DNA from: Leucaena leucocephala
Lineage: Eukaryota; Streptophyta; Magnoliopsida; Fabales; Fabaceae
Direction of reading: 5' to 3'
NCBI GenBank assembly: GCA_037074615.1
Contig: CM073537.1
Span: 19,487,989-19,551,988, forward strand
DNA length: 64,000 bases
Shown in pieces: positions 21,916 through 34,474 of this stretch. Position numbers and translations under genes: made by a program. The notes below the pieces were generated by a model that did no database searches, had not been told where the DNA came from, and saw only the letters and a list, made by a program, of their open reading frames with translations. The number at the start of each line of letters is the position of its first letter. The first letter of the stretch is position 1.

Positions 21916-23218
21916 CTAGCATCTATCTGCTCTGGTGATCTTCAGCCTTTTCACACTGGTCAAGAACATCCTGTGATAAATGCATTAAGAAATAATTAAT
22001 TACCATAAGTGACATAGGCTTAATTGGCTTGAACAATAAAATTATATTCCATTTCAAGAAAGAAGATCAAAGCCAGAGTTTGAGTTTGATTTTGAGATAT
22101 ATTAGTTACTTACTCCCATGGCACATCTCCAACCATCATCCAGTCCCCTTCTTGATCCTCATAAGTTAACATGTGAAAATGCCCAGAATGAAGCGGTTGG
22201 GAATCAGGGCCTGAAAGAAGGAAGGATATGAAAAACTTCCCTGATCTAAACATGGTGGCACAGATTACAAGAGAAAGAAGAATCTGCGGAGGAAGAAGAT
22301 TGTAAATCAATGGGGGTTTTCATTAGTGCTTACAGAGAATGGTGGTCCTGAACATGTGGCCTAGGGCTCTGACAAGATCATCATAGCTATAGTGTGCCAG
22401 AAGGTTCAGTTTTCTACCAATGGGTATGCCTTCCATGTACACTTTGACGAATAAGGAGGGCCTTTGGCTCCACTGGTTCTGTTTCTCCACATGAGTGCTT
22501 CTCAGTATGGACTTGATTGGAGGCCAATCTGAAGTTTGATTCCTGAAACATCAATCTTCAACAGTTCATTTCTGTATCATAATTTGGCATAATACACTGA
22601 GACAATAAAAAAAACCCATGAATTTCTCAAGCTTTCAGGTCAGGAAAAAGAAAAGCCCGAAACAGGAGTTCATATCTGCAGAAACACAAGTTCATACATG
22701 AATCATGATTTTGCATACAGAGGCAACGACCTAACAAATAAAAAGGGAAACGAAACCCATGAACCTCTCAAGCTTTTAGCTCCAGAAGAGGCCAATTCTA
22801 CAAAGATCATTCACTGATCATGGTTTTATATACAGAGTTACAGAGCAACATAATAAGGCAGAAGAAACAAAACCCATGAAATCCTCAAGCTTTTGAGCGT
22901 CAAAAGAGTTAAATTCCTTGACATTACTAGAGAAATAGGGGAATGAGCAAGGTACCTTGACCTGGGCTTTGAATTGGAAAAGCCAGGTTGAGAAGGAGAA
23001 ATGGTAAGACCAAGTCTGAGGTCAGTGATCAAATCAGTTCTGGAACTGTTAGCATTTCTACAAACACTTGAGAGACACGAAGAGGAAGAGTGAGAAGAAG
23101 AAGAAGAAGCTGTAGGCTTCTCAGTCCCAGAAAGGTAATTACTGCTATCAATTGAAGGAGAAGAAGATGATGATGATGACTGGGTTTGCTGGCCATCAAC
23201 CTGTTCTTCCGTTCTCAT
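21916..23218 (-). CDS. Aux/IAA auxin-response repressor, IAA20/30/31-like
   Basis: Four exons: 22956-23218, 22334-22542, 22114-22210 and 21916-21970, giving 624 nt and 207 residues. Residues 14-50 are Ser-rich. An EAR-type LxLxL motif (DLRLGL, residues 66-71) would recruit TOPLESS. A degenerate degron follows (TSDWPPI, residues 91-97), where canonical members have GWPPV/I. The PB1 domain spans about 118-200: FVKVYMEGIPIGRKL gives the basic face with Lys121, and DQEGDWMMVGDVPW gives the acidic OPCA face. The end WEMFLTSVKRLKITRA resembles the short IAA20/30/31 type. It acts in the nucleus by binding ARF PB1 domains. The start at 23218 is the first ATG of the frame; the frame is open a little upstream but has no ATG there. 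Confidence 0.93.
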
Positions 23219-25549
23219 CTTCTTCAAATAAACCAAAAACAGATCAACACCGAAAAATAAAAAGCCGCCAGAGTCCTATATGTACTCATGATATACGCTG
23301 ATACAGTAAAAGGAAATTTCGTTCATTAGCATTGTTTCGTATTATTGACACGATGGAATTAAAATTTTAATAACATTATTTAGAAAAGAAACCTAGATTA
23401 TGGAAAGAAAAAATGTTCTAAATTGATTAATCCGTTTGGCTAGGTAAGCTACTTTAAACATTGAGAGAGAGAGAGAGGAGCAAGCAAAGTCGGAGATTGA
23501 ATGGGTTCTTTTGTTGGTTTTGATTTGCCCTGAGGTTGGGCGACATGTCCACAAGGCCTAAGTTACATAGTCTTCAATTAATTAATTTTTTTGGAAAGTT
23601 TGTGTTGGTTGGAACCCTAGAAATCCACTTTATTTTTTAAATAAATTTAAATAGTTTATGATTTACTTTTATTTTAATTTCCTTGCGTGACGCTTGCCTT
23701 CATTCCCATCATGTTTGTGAGATCTAAAGATGAGAAAGGGTCAATGCTTTGTCTGAGGAACACCGTATACATGCACGCCATGTATGATAATTAATTAATT
23801 AATTAATTATAATAAAATAATGAAATCAAATAATTAACATAGAGAAAAGTAAGGTGTTGATAAAAGCACCCTTTCTGATCATACCAATTTAAACATGGTA
23901 TGATTCTTAATTAGATATAATAATCCTATGTAAATTATTCAATATTAAACCTTCTTGCTTGTTTGAGAGGTTGGATGACAACATTATTTTTTGTTGGTAT
24001 ATATATATGTTAGATCCTTCTCCTATGTATTTATATAATAATAATAATGATGAAATGAATTTTAAAATTTAAATTTGGTCGAGCAATATTAAATTCTTAG
24101 CTTAAAATAATTATGTTGGCATGAGATAAAAGCTTTTTTATTAATTTTTTTTTTGTACAAATTTTTTTAAAAAAATATTAAGTTTATCAACAATTTAAAT
24201 GTAGAGCAAAATTTTTTTTTACACGATATTAATATTAAGTTAAAATTATAATAAAATAGTACTTTTTAAAATTAAATATATTTTAAATAATTATATATCT
24301 CATTATTTTATTAATTAAAGCTTGAGAGGGGACGGTGAGTAGCTTTCTCACTAAATGATCGTGTCACAAGTTATGGTGACATTTCGGGCCACTTGTTTGA
24401 AAAAACCAATGTAATATCAAACTCTATTTTTCCAACGGCTAAAAAAAGACGGAGAGAAATACGTATCGTTTCTTGCGATTTAATTCTAAGCAATAACTTA
24501 TTTTTAAAACTTAAATATAACAATATATATATATTGTGATATAAATCTTAATTTTAACAAATAATACTTAAATACTGAATTGATACATATTTTATGATCA
24601 ATTACAATGGTCCGCATTGGCATCGAGCTTGCTTATTTAAAAACTAAAAACAATTATTCCCACGAGTGGCAGTGTTAATTAATTAGCGTAAGGTAATACA
24701 AATCTGTTATTAATTACTCGTAACCAATGAGTAAGAGTGTGTATGTATATTGTTTTCTCATTCTTAAAGAAAAACAGAAAATTGGATAAGAATATCATAG
24801 GAAATAATTTATACAAAAAATATATACCCAATTCTAAATATAAAAATTAATAAAAAAATTATTTTGGATATTATGTAAAAATGAACAAATATTTTTTATA
24901 AATAATTTTTTTTATTTTTTATAAATTAATTATTTAACTTTTATATTTAAAATAAAAAAAAATGATATATATAACAAAAGTTATAGAAAAGGGTAAAATA
25001 AGGCGATAAGTGAAGAAGCAAAGGGAGATAAGTCTGAGAGGGATTAATGAGTATTAGACAGTTACCAGAAAAGATGAAAACAGTGGGAAAAGTGATTGAG
25101 AGGGAGAGAATGAATAAAAAATAAGGAGGAGGAAGAGTGGGGAAAGGAAAGGGAGGGAAAATGGATTGCCTGGCGAGAAGTGGAGTGTTATCCAAAGACG
25201 TTAAATGGAACACAAGTCTTGATTCAGCGGACGTTGGACTCTATTATGGCTAAACTTGCATATTTAACTCTTCCAATGCTACCCTATGATGCTGACATTA
25301 CTCCATTATTGATTTACCTACCACCCCCTCAAATTATAATACACACCATAATAAATATAATAATTAGTTAAAATATTTATTTTAATTAATCATAAATATA
25401 AGATTTTAAATTTTATATTTTATTTTTTAAACTATTTCTATTGACAAGAATGAGTCATTGATGGCAAAGATTGAGTGATATTTTTTCTTTTAGCTTTAAG
25501 TATGAGTTGAAAAAAATGTGAAATAGATGTTACAAAGGTATATTAATAT
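23219..25549. other. intergenic, no gene seen
   Basis: Contains the Aux/IAA promoter, with a GA run at about 23463-23477, then AT-rich sequence including (TTAA)n at about 23790-23806. No supported coding sequence. Confidence 0.55.
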
Positions 25550-25765
25550 AAGAGTTAATTAATTTTTTTAATATATTAAAAATTTAAATAGATCAATTAA
25601 TTATAATCAAATTTTATTCTTTAAGATAAATTTATATTATATACTCATTACTTTACTCAAATTAATCAATTAATTTTTATATTAGTTATAATTAATTATT
25701 AATTTAGTTAGCTTTTTAATTTATAAAAAAATTAAATATCTATTATATTAAGGATCAATAGAATA
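25550..25765 (+). repeat. MITE-like AT-rich repeat, family B, copy 1
   Basis: It shares an ordered series of blocks with 42680-42915 and 60905-61135: AATTAATTATAATCAAAT, then TACTCAAATTAATC, then TTTTTATATTAGTTATAATT, then TTAAATATCTATTATATTAAGG. All three copies are in the same orientation. Confidence 0.55.
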
Positions 25766-28700
25766 TAAGAGATAAAATAGAATGAGATGAGATCAAAATT
25801 GTGAAATGGAATTTATGTTTAGGATTGGTGGGAGTATTAGTGACGAAGGAAAAGGAGAGCTTTGGTTGGTAGGAGTGAGGAAACCAAGTTTAGCATGAAG
25901 GGGTAACTATTATGTTTAGCCTCATAAGGCAATCTGGGATTTGCATTCAATCCCCTCTTTTAATTTCTCTGCTTTCCTTTTCAAATATGGCCAAACCACC
26001 CCTTCACTCCTCTCTCTTTTCTTTTTCCTCTTTCTCTCTTGTGTACCTCATCATCATCAACAACTCCTCCAACAACTTCAATACGTTCTCTTGATTATAT
26101 TATTCCCCATTTCATTCGAACGCTCTCCCCTTCTGCCTCTTACTTATAGCAACATACCCAAGAGTCTTCTATTTTAGTATTAGGGCGTTACAATCAATTA
26201 AGTGTGGTTTAATCCATCATGTTCACAGGATAAGTCATTTTAATTAATTAATTTATAGAAATTAAAAAGTAATAATTAACTCATTTAATATATCATAAAT
26301 AATTTTTTTTTATTTTCACTCTCGTTGAAAAATGTGAATTGTGAAAGAGAGAAAATATATAAAAAAATTAATAAAATTAGAGATAAATATTAATTATGAG
26401 GGAAAAATTAGTGAATAAATATTAATTATTCTGTTAATAACATATATTTTAGATTAAGTTATATATTATGAAAAGGAGGGAGTGACATTTTAGTTTAATG
26501 ATTATGGCTCCTCCTCATTTTAGTTCTCATGCTCTTTCACATTAACAACAAATATTTAAATCACACAAAGGGAAGGAACTTTTGATTAAAATTAGTCAAA
26601 AAAAATACATGGGTAAGAGATGGATTTTTTTAAAATATATATTTAGTTACAAAAACGATAAATATGAGAAAGAATATAAAAAATATATACATTAAATTTT
26701 TTAACAAAACTAAATTGTTGCTCATATATATATGACTCATCTTATATAATGGACCAGAAAAATAGACGAAAGAAACATATTAAATTCTTGAAAAAACTAA
26801 ATTGTTACTTAGGATAAACTCATATGAGGGAATATTAGTAAGACGATAAGGAGTATGTATATATATATGGCATTCTTAGGTTGCGAGTCACCCACCAGTA
26901 CATGAACAGTAGATAGTGTCATTCTCTCCGTATTTTCATAAAGCAAACATATGCACCAAAAGAATATCAATGAAATGGAAGGAATATAATATAATAATGT
27001 TCAAATTTTAATTAATGTAATTTAATCATTACAGTATAAATTTAGAGGATGACGTTATGTATTGTTTATCACATCGCATGCAAGTGAAGTGATGGCGTCC
27101 AATAATTATTATAAGGTTTTAATTTGTATTCCAATTTGGAGAGTTTTAGGGATGGAAGCAAAAGATGTTCAATAAAAAAGAAAAAATGAATATAATCATA
27201 AAATACACGTGGGCGCGTGAGGGAGCGAAGTTTTTTTTTTTTTGGTATAATGAGAGAGCCAAGTTAAATAAATGAATGTGTGGGTGAGGGAATTATTAGG
27301 CATACCCAAAAGCGTATCAACCAAGCATGATGCCACCATCAAGAGGCTTCACTGTCTTCCCCCAATTTGTCAGATTCTTACCTTCACTGTCACTTTTACT
27401 TTCACATTTTTTTTCTTTTATTTATTTTCTCTATCTCCTTCTCCCTATTAAAAAAAATACTTATAAAAGCAATTAAAAATTATATTTTATAATAGTTTTA
27501 AAATTACCGTAAATTCTACCATTTCTATAAATATACATTTTAACTATATTAATTACCATTAAAAAAAACTTTTTATAGCAATTTTAAAAAACCTATCGTT
27601 GTTTGAATTTTTTTTCCTTTTATCGACATATACTCATCATTATCTATCTCTATTATACTTATCAAAAATATCAGACCAGATCTAGAGATAATAATCAAAG
27701 ATCTAATGAAAAAATTAAAGATCCATAAATTTTTTTCATTAAAGCTCTCCAAACTCTTTCTAACAAAATCTATCTGTCACCAACTATTATGAGCTACCAC
27801 GGTCAGCCTCACTAAAAAGTTAAAGATCTGGCGAAAAAGTTGAAGATCTAGCAAAAAAATAAAATAAATAAATAAATAAATAAGTTAAATAGTGACTTAC
27901 GACTTTTATGACGGATAACGACATTAACAATTGAGATGAGTATCAAAACTAAGGGAAAAACACTGAGAATGATATTCATTAAAGTTTGTGGTGGTGAGAA
28001 GGAGAAATAAAATCACAAACGATTGTAAAAAAATAAAACTGAAATTGAGTCTATAGTTTTTTAAATTTTTTAGGATTTTTTACGATAATTTTTATAAAAA
28101 ATTAAATTAATTTTTTTAAAATAAATTTATTTATAAAAATATTATCGTCTCTTTTTTAATAACAGTGGGATAAATATTTTTGTAGTAATGTCTGTTAATT
28201 TTCTAACACCAACTTCCACAGTCAAACATGACTTCAACTCCTCAGTATAATACTCTCCCACGTGCCTCCCATTTTCTCCATCAATCACTCCCCAATCCAA
28301 CAATATAATCACACCCATTAATATTATATTTACATATTTGAGGCTATTTCCGATCAAATAAATTTATTATAAAACGATACAAAATATTCAATACATATTC
28401 GCAAATTAGAAACTGTCATTTTTCTACCTCTTATCTGTATGAAAAGTCAACAATTCATATATATAAGTATAATTAACTTTTTGATTGCTTTTATGAAATG
28501 TTGTTATTATTCTGCCTAACCGCTTTTTGAACAAAGCCAACTAGTGGCTAGCTATTTCTCTATATGAAGGCTTTGAGATCTACGTCTGAAGCATACTGAA
28601 ACCCTATCTAATTTTTCCTCATCTGCCTTCCGAATTTATAGTGGCAGCTTGGCACGAGAATTCCAACTTTTTTTTCTGACGACACAGCCTCATTTGAGAA

Positions 28701-30990
28701 CATGCAGATTAATGTAACCTAGCTCCATAGCTAAAAATACAATTCAATACACTAATTTTTGAAAAAAAAAATAAGAAGGCCCTAAAAATAATAAATATTA
28801 AAATAAGATATTATGTTAGTAATATTTAATTTATAGTTGATAATACCTGATTTGTTGTATTTTATTATTTATTATTTTTTAGAGTATTTTTCTATTATTT
28901 TTTCTTAATTTTATTTTGTGGAGAGATATATATCATATATTAATATTATGTCATATGCCTCTATGATTAATTGAACGTTTTTGTGCGTATATAATTGCCA
29001 AAGTTTTCTGGTTGTTTTCCATCATATATTTCTATTACAAGAACTTGTTTCCCATACTTTCCTACTTTTACCAACATAATTGCATTTGCACCTACTATTA
29101 CATATGGGAAATTAAATGGAATATAATATTACAACTTATTCAAGAAAAATCGTACCAAACTAATCACTCCTTTTTTTATTCTTCTGACTGATTTCATAAC
29201 TTTTTTTAAAACGTGCACGGGATGAAGTCAGAAAAAACTATACTTATTTATTGTAATTTCCTGCAAAAGAAAATATTGAAAAAAATAACCTTTTCCTTGA
29301 TCCAACGTCTATGTCATTATGTAGTTAATAAGATGAGTTAGTTAATTGTGAAAATTAATTACTCTACAAAATGATAACATATATATAGTTTTTGATGAAA
29401 ATAAAAGAAGAACATTTTAACATATGTATAGAAAATGCCATTGGAGGCACAGTTACAAAGATAGATTAGTTAGTATAAAGAATCATATAAAAAGGGTTAG
29501 AAAAAGACACCTATATTTAGATGAGAAAGAAAATAAAAAAAAAATATTCTAAAATTAGTAAACATTTTTACTATTTTTTTAAGTTTCTTTTCCTATTATC
29601 CATTTTTTTTATTTTTTTTTATTTTTTCTTTCACAAAAACATAGCATAGGGCTTATTGAGAAAGTTATAAACTATAGTTTTAAAAATATTTTCACGTTAA
29701 ATTCTTTTTATATATTTAAAATTATTTCTAAAAAATTAATTCTAACTTTTTTTTTAAAAAACACTTAATAAAATTATATATATAATACTTTAATTAATAT
29801 TTTATTAAAAAATTTAATCGTTAATATATCACATTAAAATTATATGATCCATGTAGCTCATAGTATATAATAAGATAAGACTAAAATATATCCTCGGAGA
29901 GTGAGAAAGAAGATTTGGATTGTCACAGCTCAGAAGCAAGGGTAATGAAAGAAAAAGGGTTGGCAACGTTGCTTTACTTGAACATGGATCTCATCTCATA
30001 TCTGCTTCCTCTCTTTACTGCTTCGTCACATCATTATTATCATTTATTTTATTTACTCTTACATTTTTTTTTGTCAGGTAGCACTTTGTGTGTAGCCTAA
30101 GCATGGGTTTCTGTATGTATGTGTTTCTCTGTAGAAGCAGATTTCACTAGTTCTCTTTTCTTTCAAAAGGTCAAGGAAGAAGAGAGATTGAGAGGGACAT
30201 ATGATGTGGCGATGTGGGGCCTCGTGCAATGAGCTCCCAATGGTCTTAGCCTTGTGTTACACCTCAAAGCCAACCCTACTTCCCTACTTCTCATAGCATC
30301 CAGTACTGTTCCCCTGCCCCCATTACCTAAGTACCCCCCTCCCCGGGGTTTTGCTTGACAACCATATGTAATGCTCCCTACATTTTCTGCATTCTTTTTT
30401 TTTCTAATTAATTCCTGTTTCCTGCGGCCAAGAGGGTACGTACTTGGATTATTAATTACACCCCGTGTGATTAATTAAGATCATTGTCATTATGTTTCAC
30501 CTTTCTGTCTCCGCCAACAACAAGTGGTTCCCGCGAAATTTCTGCCATGTTCGTATAGTGGGCAAACATCTCTTGTAATTCACTGTAATTCTCTAACCCT
30601 ACTGCTATATATATATACCATATAGAGATAATAAAAGAGTTCTTCACATCACGTGTTATAATTTTTATAAGGATAATATAGAATAATATAAAAGTTTATA
30701 ATAAATTTAGTTTCAACCAAATATAATCCGGGAAAGAAAGATCCGTATCCTTTTTCGTACAAGGAATTACCAAAACCATTTTAAAAAATTTCAACCTTCT
30801 TCCTTCAGACTATATCAGCACAGCCTTCCTTCATTTCCTATCAGAGGCGTAGCTAAATTTACTATAAAAGAATATATCATACATATGAATCCATACTTAG
30901 ATTACTTATTGTGATGAGAATAATCAATTGTATCCATACATAGGATCATTACTCTTATGAAATCAAATAATACTACCTATTTAATCCCTA
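25766..30990. other. AT-rich intergenic region, no gene seen
   Basis: More than 5 kb of AT-rich sequence with poly-T and poly-A runs, an AAAT tetramer run at about 27855-27883 and TA runs at about 26853-26870 and 30608-30619. The 29900-30380 part is less AT-rich and could hold a non-coding transcript, but I find no hairpin, family signature or splice pattern that I can defend. Confidence 0.55.
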
Positions 30991-30999
30991 TAAAGAGTT

Positions 31000-31640
31000 T
31001 AGTTAAACATACCTACTATTCGCTTTCCAATAAACTAAAATATTTAAAAATAAGAACAGAGAGTAATAAAAAAAAACGTTTATTGAGATTTCAAGAGAGT
31101 ATAAGAGAACATTCAAAGTTCAGATGCTCACTCGATGCCCCTTATTTTCATTACATGGCTTTTTATAGACTAATCTGCTTACTCTTCCCGATTCTTCATA
31201 TTACAAAAGACAATGTTGTGGCAGACCAATACTATTCATCTTTTTGACTATTTTCAAAAGTTCTACAGTAAAAAGATATATGTCGGCTACTTTTTGACTT
31301 CTAAAAAGTACTACAGTAAAAATATAAAAAGTACTACAAGTCTTCCATTATTATCTGTCGGCAATCAGCTCGGCAGCTTCTGTCGGCAGCTATTCTTATC
31401 TTGATCATATTTGACTCAGGTCAATAATAGGCTCTTCATAATCTTTATCCAACCTTTCTCTTTCTTCACAATATTGACATGAGTAGTTGGTATATTCAGA
31501 TAAAGCTTGACATATTCATCTTTTTGTTCTGTCACTATTTTCCATCTTATTCAACTTTATTCGATCATACTATTGTTCAAATAATCTTTTGTTTTTATTG
31601 TTCTTACCCACTGAAAATATAAATGTTGTTGGACCTGAGA
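31000..31640 (-). promoter_or_regulatory. pararetroviral intergenic region with pregenomic promoter
   Basis: Downstream of the transactivator-like ORF on the minus strand. A TATA box (TATAAAAAGCC, plus coordinates 31157-31167) and an AATAAA signal (31079-31084) about 80 nt farther on fit the terminally redundant RNA of caulimovirids. Upstream of the TATA box lie three copies of GCCGACA/GCCGAC-type blocks (about 31280-31390), repeated ACTACAGTAAAAA-like blocks (31260-31340) and a TGAGTCA next to TTGACC-like sequence (about 31411-31423). The assignment is by position and motif. Confidence 0.65.
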
Positions 31641-31650
31641 AATAAGTCCA

Positions 31651-32574
31651 TTAGGCTTCATCTGGTGTAGCTATTGTTCGATTTAATTCTTGAAAAATAA
31701 TATTAGTCTCTGAGGCTCTAATTGTAATAATTTTATATTGAAAATCTTCTTCTTCATCAATATCTTCTTTCTCTTCTTCCTCATATTCTATAGGTTTCTT
31801 CATGGTTCCAAATCTAATTAGATTAATTGGTGGATAAAATTTTTCTGGAGTTATTTCAACTATAGTAGAATAACATCTTATAAAAACTCTATACTGGGTT
31901 ATTATTCCAAAATAATATTTTGCTCCTTCTTTAAAAGACTGTGGTAATGATCTTATTTCTTCCATATTATTTGAAGGATAAATAGTATGAATTAATCCAT
32001 AACTATACAATATTTTTACTAAATATGGTGAAGTACCAGGATATATGATTGCTTTATTAAAAGTATAATGAGAAACATACTTTATAGTTTTGGAAGATAA
32101 TTGTAAATGATTTAATTTATGAATTAAATGTCTAAAAAATTTATATTATTCAATAGTTTTAAAACTTTGATTATTCTTCTTATTACTTGATTCGGCTTTA
32201 GAAAATTCTTGTTGTTTTATTATATCTACAAAGGGTGTTATTTGTGTATTTACTTCCTTATTAATAATAATACCTGATACTGGTCATTTTCTTGATTATT
32301 GAGATATTTCTTGAACTATTTCTGGCATCTGTATCCGTACTGCTGAATCAGCTGTACTTACTGGTTTTGAAATATTTTTATTTTCTAAATCTCTGACTTT
32401 AATAGTCAGTTCTTCTACTTGAGAAGTAATATTGGTCATCTTATTCATCAGATTTTGAACATGACTATTCATCTGACTATATAATAGATTAATATTAATG
32501 TCCAAGATATTAATCTTAGTATATACTTGCTCCATACTTGATAATTCTCTAGGAGAACTATCACTACTTGTCAT
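31651..32574 (-). pseudogene. pararetroviral transactivator/inclusion-body-like ORF
   Basis: One frame of 308 codons, interrupted by stops at 32296 (TAA), 32284 (TGA) and 32146 (TAA). The ATG at 32572-32574 overlaps the stop of the pol ORF in an ATGA. The N-terminal third looks coiled-coil (MNSHVQNLMNKMTN, then VEELTIKVRDLENK). The last third (YSYGLIHTIYPSNN, KEGAKYYFGII) resembles the conserved part of caulimovirid transactivators in my judgement. The C-terminus is acidic (EEEEKEDIDEEED). In relatives this protein allows translation of polycistronic viral RNA. Confidence 0.6.
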
Positions 32575-34474
32575 TCTCGATGATTCCATCTGCTTAAAAA
32601 ATCAGCAATTAAATTATTCTTTCCTTTGATATATTCAACATCATAATTATAATAAGACAAATCACTTTGCCATTTTATTAATATTTTATTGCTACGTTTA
32701 TTTGTTCTTATTCCTTTATTTAACCAATGTTTTACTTGAGTATTATCAGTTATGATTATAAATTTAGTATTAACAATAAATAATTCAAATTTTTCTCCTG
32801 CTTTTACCATTGCAAAAAATTCTTTTCAATTTGGATGATAATTACTCTGACTATCATTAAATTTTCCACCAGCATATTGAGTTATTATTTCTTCTTGATT
32901 TTTATTCTCATGAAATAATGCTGCTCCTCAATAATTATCAGAAGCATCAGTATAAATAATCCATTTTATATTTTCATGTATTGGTATAGTTAATTTTAGT
33001 AAATTTTGACATATTTGTTTTATTTGTTTTACTATTTCTTTCATTTCATTATTCCATATCCATTTACTATTTTCTCCTGCTAATTTCGATATCTTTGCAG
33101 TTAATTTAGACAAATTGGGTATATAATTTCTAATTTGATTTACTAATCCTAAAAATGATTGTAATTCTTTTTTATTAGTAATTTTAGGAAATTCTAAATT
33201 TTTTTTACCAATATGTTCTTGTAATTCTATTCCATCTTTAGATACATATTGTCCTAAAAATCCTATTCTTTATTTTCTTAATTCGGCTTTCTTAAGTGAA
33301 ATGTTTAATCCTTTTTCTTCTATTAAATCCATAAATAATTCTAGATGTTTTTCATGTTCTTCAAAGTTATTTGAACTAATTAATATATCATCTATATATA
33401 TTACTGCAAAATCTTTTATAGGTAATAATAATTTTGAAACATATTCTTGAAATATACTAGGACTATTATGTAATCCCATAGGTAATACATTTCATTCATA
33501 TAATCCTTCTGATGTACTAAAAGCTGTATACTTTTTACTATCTTCTTCTAATTTTATTTGAAAAAATCCTAATTTACAATCAAACTTACTAAATATTATT
33601 TTTCTTTTTATTAAATTAAATAATAATTCCATGTTCGGTATTGGATATCTATTCCTTGTAGCTAAGTTATTTAATTTCTTATAATTAATTATCATTCTAG
33701 ATTTTTCTCTTTTTTGTTCACTATGATTCATAACTATCATTCCTGGTGATAAATATTCTGATCTACTTTCTCTAATTAAATCATATAATTTCATTTCATT
33801 ATATGCATTATAAATTCTTTCTTATCTTGTTCAGTACAAGGATAAGGTTTACAATTTATTTCTTTACTATAATCTTTTAATTCTATTTTTGCTAATGGTT
33901 TAGATTTTTCCCAATGTATTAAAGGATTATCACTATAATTTTCTATTCATCTTTGCTCTATAGTTTTATTTTCAATTTTTAATATATTTAAAGTACATAT
34001 TTTTTCTCCTATTTCTATTGGTTTATTATTAGGTAAAAATTGTATTTTATTTTCATTTATTTTCTTCTGAAATTTTTCATCTTTTCTTTTATAAGGTCTT
34101 GTTATTCTTATTCCCCATGCTTCATGTTTACATGGAGTTGTAAATATCCATATATCCTTAGTTATAGTCCAAGGATAATATTGTTCTAAAAAATCTATTC
34201 CTAATATTATATCACATGTAGAATCATTATACTGATTTAGTTCTAATATTTTTAATTCATAATTTCCTATTTGTATAGGTATATTTTTAGCTTCCAATTC
34301 TATTATTTGAATCTCTTGTCCAATTCCTCTATTTCTTTTTACATTTTGTTTTCTTTTCCCGACTTCTTCAGGTAATACATTATATTTTGCTCCAGTATCG
34401 ACTAAAGCATGATATTTTCGTCATCTATATTTCTGATAATTAAATTTTACTAAAATATAATATAATTGTGTCAT
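32571..34474 (-). pseudogene. pararetroviral protease, reverse transcriptase and RNase H
   Basis: The ATG at 34472-34474 overlaps the stop of the capsid-movement ORF (ATGA). Aspartic protease site VDTGAKYNVLP at about 34390. RT motifs: SRMIINYKKLN, FSKFDCKLGFFQIKL, MGLHNSPSIFQ and the catalytic YIDDILI (about 33395-33415). RNase H: the IYTDASDNY block, then a C-terminal IKGKNNLIADFLSRW. Breaks are in-frame stops at 34421 (TGA), 33947 (TGA), 33492 (TGA), 33270 (TAA), 32928 (TGA) and 32826 (TGA), and a single-base frameshift near 33815. It cannot make a full-length enzyme. Confidence 0.9.

Noticed and set aside
25912..26177. Hydrophobic frames (MFSLIRQSGICIQS... and another)
   Set aside because: Serine/leucine/phenylalanine-rich translation of a CT-rich stretch, without a partner exon or family.
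29900..30380. Less AT-rich stretch that could be a microRNA or non-coding RNA precursor
   Set aside because: I checked for common plant miRNA sequences and for a long hairpin by eye and found none.
30957..31404. Plus-strand frames of 96 and 63 codons
   Set aside because: They lie in the non-coding promoter/intergenic region of the minus-strand pararetrovirus.
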